Positions 1 through 11,347 of a stretch of DNA of 64,000 nt are shown piece after piece. The stretch is taken from the NCBI GenBank assembly GCA_032821775.1, contig JAVLRN010000017.1, positions 310,001 through 374,000 of the forward strand, in the 5' to 3' direction. The translations under genes were made by a program, and so were the position numbers. Position 1 is the stretch's first letter. Each line of letters begins with the position of its first letter. Source of the stretch: Sanguinoderma infundibulare (Eukaryota; Basidiomycota; Agaricomycetes; Polyporales; Polyporaceae). The notes beneath the pieces were generated by a model. That model did no database searches and was not told where the DNA came from. It saw only the letters and a program-made list of their open reading frames with translations.

Positions 1-857
1 CTGGAAAGCGCGCAGAAAATTCAGATCGTTCGTATATCACGCTCAAATTGCTCCCTTGGTGGACAGTTGGGGCTGAAAGATCCTTGGTGAAAAAGTGCGG
101 ACCCTTCTCATGAGTTAGCTAAGCTGATCGAGTTCCCTGGCAGCTCAAGAGCTTGGATGACTTTTTTGTGGCGTTGCCGTCATCGGTGTTACGCGATGCC
201 TCGTGACGTCGGCATCTCCCGGTCGAGGATTCTATGACGCGACACCAGACTGCACCTTCATTCGTTCTACCATCACCATGGCTGGTGAGTATGCTAGTTT
301 GTACTGGATGACTTGCCCTGTACGTCGCTAACTTCCCAGTTTTATAGTCCCTGACGCTCGGGGTGTACGACGCCCTGGACCGTTTTCTGTTACTTTTGGG
401 CGCATATAGCCGGGTCTCCCAACCCGTCTTTCGAAGAACAGCCAGCCGTTATGCCATGACCTTGATCTCGCCGGAGGATCTCTTGTATGGTACCTGGACG
501 GGACCACGGATTGCCGATGAGCGAACCAACCCAGACAACTAAGGAAACTCGCACGCAACAGGTTCCGGAAGGCGATGATTGTCTAGATCACCAAGGATGC
601 GACGACTGCGGCACGCAGATGGACGAAGTTGGCTCATAAAGCAAAGGTGTGTAGACTCAAGTCCTCTCCCGTCGCGATCTCTTCGAGAGGGAATCTGATT
701 TGTCCGATCCGCTCACTGTTGACTCAGTCGCGAGATCCCGCATATCCTACTTGCTTTTCACTCACGACTGTGCTATCGTCTTGCAATCAAATGTCCTCTT
801 TAGCGGTTTCCAGGTCCCAACAACACGCGCCCGTGTCATGGACCACTTAAACCGCGC
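1..857. other. Intergenic or upstream region, no gene recognised
   Basis: Only short open frames without recognisable domains or believable exon structure are present. The stretch ends at the first ABC-transporter copy and may hold its former promoter. I see no RNA gene or repeat here. Confidence 0.5.
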
Positions 858-3652
858 ATGCCAATTCAGCCCTCCTTCCTTCTCCAGATGTCACCTTTCG
901 AGGAGAAAACACGTTCCAACGCCAAGGTCGCCGCGAATACCGAGGATCCATATGCAGGCCGCATCGTGAAGCATTCTAGAATCGGTGTTTGGGACCACTA
1001 CGTGGAGGCCCACCCGGACAGCGGCCAAATTACGCTCGCCTCGCCCCTCAAGCGGATTCGGTCAACCTTTACAGAGTCGCTGCCGTACATCACGCGCATG
1101 TTCGGGGACGTGCTCAGCATCCCGGGTTGCAAGTCTCATCTTGTCGTCTTTTTGCTGTCGGAGCTTGGCCTTGTGCTTATCCCCGCGCTGAATATCTGGC
1201 GAGTCACTATTTGGACATGGAGAGAGTGATGGCGACACTCTCCGTTCTCTAGGCTTCAAGGACAGCTACTGCGGGTGGTAAGTGGGATCGGTGTATCACG
1301 CCTCTGTTCCTAATCCTGCCGTGCCACTCAATAGATCCAGGAGGCGAGTGAGACGCGTATCATCGACACACGGCTGCTGTTCCAGATATGCGCCGGGCGC
1401 GTCGCGTTGACTGTCGAGAATATCGCACTCTCAAGCATCAAGGAGCACGCTGAAGCCACGCTCAACGGCCGCATCCGGCGATGGTTCACGCTGAAGGCGT
1501 TCGAGGCGCGCGCATGCGTCGATGTGCCCACCTTTGCTCTCGGCTCCGTGCAAGACCAGCTCGCGGCCGCGGGCGAGCACCCCGCCGACTCCGGGGGCGG
1601 CAACTTCGTGGTGTGGGAGACGATATGAATGGCGACTGAGATCGTCAGCATCGGGACGCAGCTGGGGACGCAGATTTACGCATTGATGGGCGCGTTGAGG
1701 GGCACGGGGACCGGTGAAGGGAGGACCACGATGTGGGTGACGCTCGTGGCAGAGGCCGCTCCGTATTTGCGCCACTTGAGTCCGTGGCTTTCTTTTGGTG
1801 CAGGTGAGTTGGAATTACCAGGCCCATGTTGGTGCAGCCCAGTTGACGTGGATTTTGGTGCATTAACGTATGCGGTAACGACGAAAAGCGTTGACTACCT
1901 CAAGATGAAAGGATGGTCGATGGTAGTCGGTGATTCGAAACACCGGAAGGAGCTCGTTGCTGGGAACCTTGCAGATTACGCAGTCGAGGGTGAGTATCGT
2001 CCCAGGCAGGTGTGTACTTGTTGTGAAGTTGATAGCTCCACATTTAGAATACAAGAAAGCGTCCGACGCGGTTGGAGATGAGGATGGGGATTGGACTGAA
2101 GATGGGTTCGGTACGATGTATGGCGGAGGCAAAACGTCGTCGTGGTACATCTCACAGAGCTTCTTCCATATTCCCCAGGTGCGATCCGCTATCTCCACAT
2201 TATTTTTCTCGCATTACTTTCTCATCCCGTTATCTGTAGATCGCTTTCACAATCTGCGCAGCGCAAGATCCCGCGCGCTTACCTGAAGCACTGGCGAGGT
2301 CCAACCTCGTACAAACAGCCGCCAAAAGCTTTGGATGGTCAATATACGAGGTGGTCTCCGGGCTTTCTCAGATCCAGCATCGGTTCGTCGCCATCCGCCA
2401 CGTATACGAGGTTCAGAATATCGTGAATATCGTTCCGGACGGAACACTCCCTTTTCCTGAGGATGACCAACCGTTCAATTCCGGAATTGCTCTTGAATTC
2501 AGGTGGGTGGGGTAGTAGCTTGTCTCCATGTCAAGACTTACTTATCGGCGTACAGGAACGTATGGTTCAAGTACCCAGGTGCACATAAGTTCGCTCTCCG
2601 AAACGTCTCTTTCACCCTGTTCCCCGGGCAGCTCTGTGTAATCGTCGGGTCGAACGGGGCCGGGAAGAGCACCATCCTCAAGCTCGCAGTGCGCCTGTAC
2701 GACCCTGAAGAGGGTCAAATCTTCGTTGGCAGCCAGGACGTCCGCACGCTTAAGCTCGGAGATCTTCGCTGGGCGATATCGGTGCTGTTCCAAGATTACA
2801 CCCACTTCCCGCTCTCTGTAAGCACATCTCCGTGGGTTGCAAAGCCGAGTATTGTATATGCTTACCATCGGGGTTCTTTTGCCACGATGTAGATCCGCGA
2901 CAATATCACAATTGGCGACCTTTCCAAGGCGAGAGACGATCAGTACGTGCGCCAAGCTGCGCGCCTTGGGGGCGCGGAGCAGCTCATCGAGGAACTCCCG
3001 GATGGCTTCGACACGTACTTGGAGCGCCTTGCGGACGATCATTGTGATGGACCGGAAGAAGGTAATAAAACGCCTCTGGGAAAACCGTTCGATGTATGTG
3101 CGGTTCGTGCGGCTGCAGGCATCAAATCATCTGTCACTTCGGAATTGAGTGGTGGTCAGATGCAGAGGCTCGCGGTGTGAGTGGTTGTCTTCTTTTTGCG
3201 TTGCGTTTTGTGTAATGATATGCGGATGGGCAGGGCGAGGACGTTCATGCGCTCTGTGGTGGATCATGATGCTCGAGTCGGCCTTTGGTTGTTCGACGAG
3301 TCTAGTGCTTCGCTCGATCCCACGGCAGAGCATGGTAAGGATCTTCGTACGAAAATGTGATACGTGCCAACGACTGACATGTGCGTAGATTTATTTGACC
3401 GCCTACGAGAGCTGAAAGGAAGCAAGACCATGATGTTTTCCTCCCACCGTTTCGGCAACTTGACCAGGCATGCAGATCTAATACTGTAAGTTCCTATAAA
3501 GTTCTCGTTGACCCTTTTGTTTACTCATCCCACGCAAAAGGTACATGGAAGACTCTGGCGTCCTAGAGTCCGGGACCCATGATGACCTGTTGAGTCAACA
3601 AGGAGAGTATGCCCGCTTATGGAACTTGCAAGCGGAAGCATTCATCACCTAA
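858..3652 (+). pseudogene. ABC half-transporter, decayed tandem copy 1
   Basis: This is a diverged tandem copy of the intact transporter at 4253-7058 and can be aligned with it exon by exon. The start is ATG 858 or, in the same frame, 888. The nucleotide-binding domain is still readable: Walker A GSNGAGKST near 2650, signature LSGGQ near 3146, Walker B and D-loop region reading LFDESSASLDP (the usual Pro after Asp-Glu is Ser), and the C-terminal tail up to TAA 3650-3652. Two breaks lie in the transmembrane half. Around 1198-1245 the frame aligned to copy 2 runs into TGA 1227-1229, and the homologous residues RLQGQLLRV resume in another frame with no good intron between. At 1626-1628 an in-frame TGA stands where copy 2 has a Glu codon, and homology continues straight after it. 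The introns of copy 2 are largely kept, so this is DNA-level duplication, not a retrocopy. It could be a live gene only if both breaks are sequence errors. Confidence 0.8.
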
Positions 3653-4252
3653 TCACCTCCGTTATCGGACACTGGGGTCTGCCTTCGTGCTAGCTGCTTC
3701 TGCTTTTGTCTCCTTGGAACTCATTACTTGTAGGGCCACCTGAGAATCGGAAGGTGAACGTTAAACTTCCCTGTATCTCCCCGTCCGACCTCGTCGGCAA
3801 TTGAATGGCAATGGCGCTCATCTGTTAATCTGCTGTCTTCTCTCGACCATGAAGAGGCTCCGATCAGGCATTTCATCGCTCCCGCTGTGCTTCCAGCTTC
3901 CTCGAGGCAACCTTCCGGAGCCTGTGTTTGGACCCCGAGCAGCTATATTTGCCTTCTGGCGCCAGTGGACGAGTCATGGGCACAAGCTGTGCCAGTAATC
4001 GCGCATCGTCGTCGCCCATCAAGGCAGGTCGGCGATTATCCCCTCCGTGAACCTTCCTTGTACACCGCGGTCAATTTCCAACGACCACGGTAGATACGTC
4101 AAGTTGATACCACATGCGATGCGATTTCCTTCGGGATTGTGTAACGACCGCATCCGATGCGCCCACGCTGTAATTGGGTTTACACGCTGACCAGCAGGCA
4201 ATGGTATTTATACTGAGAGCACTTGGGGGCCCCAATCTCAACGGCTCTTCCT
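3653..4252. other. Intergenic region between the two ABC copies
   Basis: No coding feature is seen. A TATA-like stretch (tatttatac, about 4205-4213) lies some 40 bp before the start codon of copy 2 and is the only promoter-like signal I can point to. Confidence 0.4.
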
Positions 4253-7058
4253 ATGCCCACCCATTCCGGAGAAGACACCGCCGAGAAGGCTCAGCTGAAC
4301 GGGAAAACCAATGGCGACGCCAGCACGACCAAACCGCACGGGCACATCCACCACTCGCGCATAGGTGTTTGGGACTTCTACGAAGACGTGGAAGGTGAAC
4401 TCCCAAGCATTCCTTGGTCCCCACTATTGAGACAGTATCGGGACGCCATGGAGTGCATCCCGTACGTGATCCGCATGATCAACGACGTCCTGAGCATCCC
4501 CGGATGCGCCCTCCTCGTGTTCGCGTACGCCACGACAGAGCTCCTCCAGGCGTTCATTCCCGCATCTAACATCTGGTACGCCGATCCGTTGAAGATTAAC
4601 GTTCAATATGCTGACATGAAGTGCATGCACAGGTTCCAGGGACAGTTGCTTCAAGTCGTACGTCCTCTGTTCCCTCGAAGAGCGCCGCCCCCGCCTTTGC
4701 GCTAACTTGCTCTCCCGCTCCCGCAGACGCAGATCGCCATCGAGAGCCGTACCGTCGACAAGTCGCGCCTGTTCAAGGTCTGCATCGGCCGCGTCCTCAC
4801 AAGCCTCTTCAGCGCCGCCCTCTACCGCGCCAGGCAGCGCGCCGAGACGCCGCTGAACGCGCGCATCCGGCGCTGGTATGCGCTGCACTCGTTCTCTGCC
4901 CGCGCACGCCTCGATCTCCCGACGTACGCGCAGCCGGCCGTACAGCGACAGATCGGTGACGCCTCGGACAACCTGTGGGGGCAGACGGTCGTGTGGCAGA
5001 CCCTAGAGCTCACGACAGACATCGTGAGCGCGGCGGCGCAGTTGCTCGCCTCTGTCCTCGTGCTCTTCCAGGTGCTGCGTGGCCAGAAGGACGGCGCGAT
5101 GCTGACGGCGCTGACGCTGTGCGCGGAGACGGTTTTCTGGCTTTCGCGACTGAACGTGTTCAGGCGCACGCGAGGTGCGTATCGTATTATGTTGTCGAGG
5201 ACGCGAACGTCGAGTCCACTCACGCGGCGCGACGGCCAGTTTGGATCGCGACGACGTTCGACAAGAGCTACCTCAAGATGCGCGGGTGGCAGCGCGCCGT
5301 CAGGGACCTGACGCACCGGCAGGAGTTCGTCGCGGGTGGGATGGCGGCGTACGCGAAGGGGGAGTTCAAGAAGGCGTCGGACCTCGTCGGCGACCTGGAC
5401 GCGGACTGGCACGAGGTCGAAGATCATGTCCTCCGCGAGCCGAGCGCCTGGGGCTTCTTGCAGGAGCCGCTCAGGCAGCTCCCGCAGGTGCGCCGCGCAG
5501 TGCTGTGTTCGTGCTCCCCACTTACATACTAAATTTGATTCTCGAACGCGCTAGATCTACTTCACGATCCGCTCCGCGCAATACCCCGCGAGCATCCCAG
5601 TGTCACTCGCGTCCCTGAGCCTGATCCAGAACGCGACGAACCGGTTCGCGTTCACGGTATACGAGATTGTGCAGAGGACGAAGTCGGTCGGGCACCAGCT
5701 CGAGTCTGTGAAGAAGCTGTATGAAGTCGCGCACATCCAGAACGTCGTCAAGGACGGGACCGTGCCGTTCCCCGAGGACACTGCCCGGGTCAGGTCCGGG
5801 ATTGAATTGGAGTTCCGGTGAGAGCTACTGCTGCCGAGCGTTCTGAGGTGCCAGTGGCGGGTGCTGAGACCGACGGTAGGAATGTGTCGTTCAAGTATCC
5901 CGATACAGAAAAATGGGCCCTGCGGAACATCTCGTTCAAGCTCCTACCTGGACAGCTTTGTGTATGTGTCCCCGAATCGCATGCGCTGATTGTACTCTGA
6001 TGAGTGTGGTGCAGGTCATCGTCGGCGCGAACGGCGCGGGGAAGAGCACTATCCTGAAGCTGACAACCCGCCTGTACGACCCCGACGAAGGAGAGATTTT
6101 CTTCGGGGGACACGACATCCGCACCCTCAAGCTCGACGATCTCCGGCGAGCCATCTCCGTCCTCTTCCAGGATTACACCCTCTTCCCGCTATCCGTACGC
6201 ACGCCACTCATGCCAATGATCGTTTTTATTAACCTCGGCTGATGGCAAACCAGATCCGTGACAACATCGCCCTCGGGGACCCTACCGCACCCTCGGCTTC
6301 GTCGGAAGACCGCGTGGAGCAAGCGGCGCGCCTCGCAGGTGCTGAGGGCTTCATTGGGCAGCTGCCAAGCGGGATGGACACGTACCTCGAGCGGCCCGTC
6401 GACCACCAGTACTCGGGCGCGATCGAGGGCACCAAGACGTTCCTCGGGCGCACGGTCGACTACGACCCGCTCCGGTCCGCGGCGGGGATCGCGAAGGCGG
6501 GGACGACGGCGGGGCTGAGCGGAGGCCAGATTCAGAGGCTCGCGGTGTAAGTCTCGACGGTGAATGACCTGTTGTCGTTTGAGTGGAGTTGACGAGTTGG
6601 TTCGGACTGCATATCACTGGCAGGGCGAGGACGTTCATGCGGTCGGTCGTGCGGGAGGACGAGGGGGTGGGGATGCTGTTGTTCGACGAGCCGAGCGCGT
6701 CGCTCGACCCTGCTGCTGAGCATGGTGAGTCGGTTTTTTGGGAGTCCGTGGGTACGTACCACACGGCGGGCTGATCATTCTACCCTGCCACGCAGACCTG
6801 TTCAACCGGCTGAGAGAGCTGCGGGGCAGCAAGACTATGGTGTTCTCGTCTCATCGGTTCGGGAACCTGACTAGGCATGCGGACCTGATCCTGTGAGTGT
6901 TTTTTTTTGCCCTTACGTCGTGCTTTTCTTCTCATCGAGGGGCCCGTAGCTATATGGACGAGACGGGCATCGTCGAGTCTGGCACTCACGATGAGCTGCT
7001 CGTCCGGAACGGAGAGTATGCTCGGCTGTGGACCCTTCAAGCGCAAGCCTTTCTGTAA
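4253..7058 (+). CDS. ABC half-transporter (TMD-NBD), intact tandem copy 2
   Basis: Likely an ATP-driven membrane exporter of the half-transporter type, working as a dimer; substrate unknown. Ten exons: 4253-4657, 4727-5174, 5240-5487, 5555-5817, 5880-5961, 6015-6194, 6254-6546, 6624-6724, 6796-6892, 6950-7058. They sum to 2226 nt, 741 aa. The N-terminal 400 or so residues hold hydrophobic stretches (around residues 75-100 and 215-270) expected for a transmembrane domain, though they are less regular than in classical exporters. The NBD is complete: Walker A GANGAGKST at residues 486-494, LFQDYTLF Q-loop, signature LSGGQ at 630-634, Walker B MLLFDEP at 657-663, D-loop SASLDP, H-loop FSSHR. The NBD carries an extra insert before the signature (about residues 580-625). 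The start ATG 4253 is the first in frame. It is the parent-like copy of the upstream pseudogene. Confidence 0.88.
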
Positions 7059-7500
7059 GGGCATGTCGGAGTCGGAGGCACCGAAAACCTTCATTGGCCA
7101 GACTCGTTTTGGACATGTGCGTGATGAAGTATGCTTTAGACGAGCAAGAAATTGTAAAGGTTTTGACGGTGTGCGAAGCACCTATTGTGCTACTAAGGAC
7201 CTAACCCACTGTACGGTACCCGCTCATTGCGCTGACCTGGTACGCCTCGGAGTCAGCTTCCCAGTCTTTGTAAACCAGTTGTCCTTCATCCGGACGCGAA
7301 CGTCACTGGCACCGTGCATTGTGAGCTCCTCCTCGTCCGCTCCTGAGAGTACCGCAGTTCGCGAGTTCCACATCCCATTTCTCGTCTCCCATGCATCCAA
7401 AAGGTTCGTATATGTGCTGGAATAGCTGTTGGAAGACTGGTTTGTACTGGTCCTACCGAACTACAGACGGATTCGGATACTTTGGCTCACAGAGAAGATA
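7059..7500. other. Intergenic region
   Basis: This lies 3' of the ABC gene and 3' of the minus-strand family X chimera, so both genes converge here. No coding signal is recognised. Confidence 0.4.
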
Positions 7501-8235
7501 TCACGGGGCGCCGGACTTGGCATACAGACGCTTGCAGTGGCAGCTGGACAACCAGAAGTCCGCCGTCACCACGTGGAGGTTGAGGTCTCCCGCTGGCTCC
7601 TGCCGGAGACTACGTATATGAGTCGACAGCCTAAACACAGACGTGCAACATCTCCTTACACCGTGGGGGTGCACACACTGACAGGATTGGACGAGGCAGA
7701 AGCAGCGCTCTAGACTGCGTGAAGCAAAACAGAGACCAAACCTGATTACTGACCAGGATAAACCGCCGGCGAACATTTCTATTCTCCGGCCCGGAACGCC
7801 TTCATTAATATTCCGGGTCGTGGATGGCTCTGAGGCACGTCTTATTTGATACTCAGCTCGCCCTTGAATGAACAGCGCGACAAGGTGAATTCTGTCTTCC
7901 GGACGACTATTGTCTCGTCCGGGTGGTCCCAACTCAACGAACTCCACCGTCTTGCACTCTGTCATAAAGGAGTCGATGTAGTCTTTCGGAGTGAGTCTGA
8001 CGGGGTCAAGCGTGCGTATGCTCCGCATTGGTGCCTTCGTGACTTCTGGAGCCTGTCCTGGGGCGGTCGACAGTTCCATGGAACACCGAGGACTATTGCA
8101 GTTCCTGGTTGTGACCTGCCGGACGAGGGGGAGATTGGAGCGGGGCACGCCTCGTCGAGGTGGGATGATGGCCATCAACAGAGAATGACCGCGACGGACG
8201 CATTGTGGCCGCTTCAGGAGCACCGAAAGGGTCAT
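7501..8235 (-). CDS. Family X chimera: conserved N-terminus on an unrelated tail
   Basis: This single open frame (244 codons) begins like the intact family X proteins at 17.6-22 kb: a start of type M(S/T)LSV, an Arg-rich leader, then RSIRTLDPVRLTPKDYID at about residues 72-89. After that all similarity to the family stops. The remaining 150 residues are unlike the conserved core (no PPDTRGFLYYHLPPYSP, no CPFEG exon junction). The conserved 5' flank of the family is present upstream at about 8290-8480. It looks like a family X 5' half joined to other DNA by rearrangement. Whether the tail is real coding sequence is unknown. It could be a truncated, non-functional copy or a new fusion gene. Confidence 0.5.
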   Translation of the reverse strand: MTLSVLLKRPQCVRRGHSLLMAIIPPRRGVPRSNLPLVRQVTTRNCNSPRCSMELSTAPGQAPEVTKAPMRSIRTLDPVRLTPKDYIDSFMTECKTVEFVELGPPGRDNSRPEDRIHLVALFIQGRAEYQIRRASEPSTTRNINEGVPGRRIEMFAGGLSWSVIRFGLCFASRSLERCFCLVQSCQCVHPHGVRRCCTSVFRLSTHIRSLRQEPAGDLNLHVVTADFWLSSCHCKRLYAKSGAP

Positions 8236-8284
8236 GGCCGTCCTGATTTGTAAAGATAATACTAGTCAGCTATAGCAAGTTGTT

Positions 8285-8480
8285 TCTGGTTGCTCTGACG
8301 TACTCCTCCAGTACTAGTGATTGTCCGAGGAAGGGCCTCCTCGGTTGGGCGTCGCAAGTTCAATGCGGGGCGCTAGTGATGGCGGCGGATGCCACCGGAG
8401 GTCCGGCAAGAAGTTGTAAACGGCCGGCAGCTTTGATACCGTTTCTAGACTTCGGCACGGAACACGTCCGTCCATCTTCA
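8285..8480 (-). repeat. Family X conserved 5' flank, copy A
   Basis: This is similar to the DNA upstream of the other family X genes. Shared blocks include (plus strand) tactcctccag near 8300 and cggccggcagctttgatacc near 8425 followed by cgtttctaga. The same blocks occur near 18958-19090, 21970-22100 and, without a gene, 25490-25650. It lies about 60-240 bp upstream of the start codon, so it could be promoter sequence carried along with each duplicated gene. Confidence 0.6.
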
Positions 8481-11120
8481 ATTGACTTCATCCGATACTC
8501 ATGTCGCACAACAACGGTGATGATCAGGCCTAGAAGGTGAGGCGAAGCACATTGGGGTAGACGTCCACCCACATCGCACCCGGCGCTTTGAGTTTGCGTG
8601 CCGTCGCGAGTCAGAGCAGCCGCCCTGAAAACGCCACCGCGGTAAGATAATACACTGAGCCTTCCGCCTGCTGCACAACGTTGTTCGTGTTCACAGTGCG
8701 GAACTTGATCATGGATGCCGACAATGAGGCGTCGTCATTGGTAGTGGACCGTCGTGCGGTTGGTTGTCCGAAAATGTATGGAGCGTGCGACGATACTGTG
8801 GGAATGTCAATCATGAACTTTTGGCGAAATCCTTTCCAAGCCAAAACACTTGCGTCCTCCGGCTGCTGGCCGATCTGCGGGCGGTGGAACGCCTCCAAGC
8901 TGACCGCTTGAGCGTCCTAGTGTGCTCCATGAAGTAGCTGAGGAACTCGTCGTAGACCCTCTGGTTTACGAAGGCACGCTCGCCCGTGCAGCACCACTGC
9001 TCGCCGTGGTTGCAACTTCAAGTGCGTGTGAGCTGTATAGGCCCGGGAGCGAAGACAGGCTGTTCAATGACGTGCTAGATATCAAACGCGGCTTTAGATC
9101 CATGTCCTACAGCGACCTTTCGCGACAGTCAGTGTGGACGATGTTATGCCGCACACGACGCGGCGCGCATACCTCGCCGACATTGAAGTGCCCGGAAAAC
9201 ATTAAGCATAAGTACTTGACCAATCGATAAGCGGACCGACTAGATTGCACGAATAGTGCGATAGACGTATTGAACATTATCGATCGGGCGCGAGCTTGGC
9301 GAGGTGACGAAGTGAGTAGTATGCCTCTTGCGTGTAGATTGTGACACTGACGGGATGAGGAGCTGGAGGTTTTAGAATAAAACCCTGGACTCTCCGCCAG
9401 TCGGCCTGCGCATAAGGCAGAGAAAAGGTAACTTTCTTTCCTATACTTGCGTTCCGTTCGTTATTATGTGTTTGTGTTCCCATCGAGCTGTCCGTGGTGC
9501 AATGTGGTCTGGACCCCCGAATACTATCCTCTCTCTCTCACTTTCTCGTCGAGTTCGCCATCCCAAGGCCTCCGGCATACGACTCCTCCACATGACTGAC
9601 CGACCAGTGACCGGCGGCGATACCGGTTTGTCGAGAAGCTATTGAATAGGTGAGAGAATATCGATCACGAATTGCACTGTATGATATCAGGATGAACGCA
9701 CCGGGGGACGGCACCTCTGCTCTGGAAGACTGAATATCGAATATTCATTCAGGTGGCGGAGAGAGGGCGGTAGCAACCGACGTTGGTGCCTGCCTTCCCT
9801 TCTGTAAGGCCCCTGGCCCCCTGGTTGTACACCTCGCAATCTCCACCGGCAGCCGGAGCTGTACGTTCAGCAGGCGTGCTCGGAGCGCGAGCTCGGAGCT
9901 GGCTCACCGAAATCATATGGCAGACTGGCGTGAAGTTTGAGTATAGTCATGTCATGCTGACGTGAGTCATCTGTGAGGTTACATCTACGTTTGCAGCATC
10001 TGGAGCAGAGTGCTTGATCCATTCGATCGTGATCGCTGCTCAGGCTACTTATCTCAAACACGATCTGTTGTACGCAGTATGGATGGCGCGATCGGAGAGC
10101 ACCACTATGGTGCAGAGTGACGATGTTAGTGGTGTGCAGTGGGGAAGATAAGTTGGCGGACTTGCCACGCGAACTTTGGGACGTGAATATCGCCACAGAG
10201 GAGTGTTGATATGCGTGCCTGGTGGTGCAAGCGGGGCGGCTACTGGTTTGTGGACCGGGGCCGAGGCGGTCGAGGCTGGATACAGTCTGATACAGTTGGA
10301 GAACGGGTCATGGAACGCGCCCCGGCGGAGGGACGGGGCGTGGACGAGTTGTGCCGGATGCGCTCAGCTTTCTCTCTGAGGCATACTCTAGAATCGTTGC
10401 GAAGACTGCACTCGCCGGCTTGTCGGGCTATTGAGGTCGTCAAAATGACAGACGTAACGTAAGTGAAGGGCGCACCGAATAAGCTTGATTGCGTGCGATG
10501 TAATTCTGGGAGAATGAGCAGTTGTCGTTGTGTAGGCGCGAAGACTGCGCACGCACCCTAATTGGCAGATGCTCGGGGTGAGCGATTATTTAGCGCGAGT
10601 AGGCTACCGTATGTACTTGAGTTCAGTCCACGCTGGCCCTGGCTGCCAGTGGGAGAGGGAGGACGACGATCCGCTCCAGACTGGCCCCAGGCACGGGCGC
10701 TCTCTGATCCAGGCGGCGTTTGTTTGTCAGCACTATCGCGCTATCGTGCGGGGTACGCTCCAGTCAGCGAGGCCCGGTTTGTCCGAGTGGTGGATGCTGG
10801 AAGAGGCAAGAAAGTACGCGTGCTGTGGGCACCGACAGGAGCAGCCAGGAGCCTTGTGCGTTGCAGGGAAAGTGTCTCGCCGCCTGGAGATGGCAGCCGT
10901 CGCCGCCGGTAGGCGCGAGCCGGGACTGGGAGAGGGCGTGTGGTGGAGAGGCCGGCCGCGCGAGGGCTGGGATTGGACGATGGGCGTGGGGTGCCGAGGA
11001 GAAGGGGAGTGGGCGGGAGTAGCCGGTGGGAGTGACGTCATGGAGGGCTAGACCTGGGAAGCGGCTGGAGAAATGGCGGACGGCATTTCGGTCTGGCTCG
11101 CAACTCGCTGCCTTTTGATT
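8481..11120. other. Long intergenic region
   Basis: I see only short overlapping frames on both strands, none with a recognisable domain or consistent exon structure. The right part (about 10.5-11.1 kb) is GC-rich and may be promoter and 5' leader of the phosphatase gene. No RNA gene was identified. Confidence 0.45.
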
Positions 11121-11347
11121 CCTGACCCCCATCGCATACATACTCCTCATCGTCGCCCCCAGCGGCCACGCCTCCCTCTTCGTCGTCCTCCGCACTCCCC
11201 ACATCGCCCACCACGGCCCACGTCAACCTTCCCGCCCCTGCTCCCGGCTGCCCGGAGCACTCGTTCGACAGCTTCGCGGCCGCCATCTCCGCCCGCTATG
11301 CTCGCCAGGCTACCTCTCTCATCTCCCTCAACAGCCCCTCCGGCTCG

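Noticed and set aside
10562..11051. Overlapping 100-160 codon frames on both strands
   Set aside because: They are in GC-rich DNA with few stops in any frame, have no domains and no homologous partner in the window.
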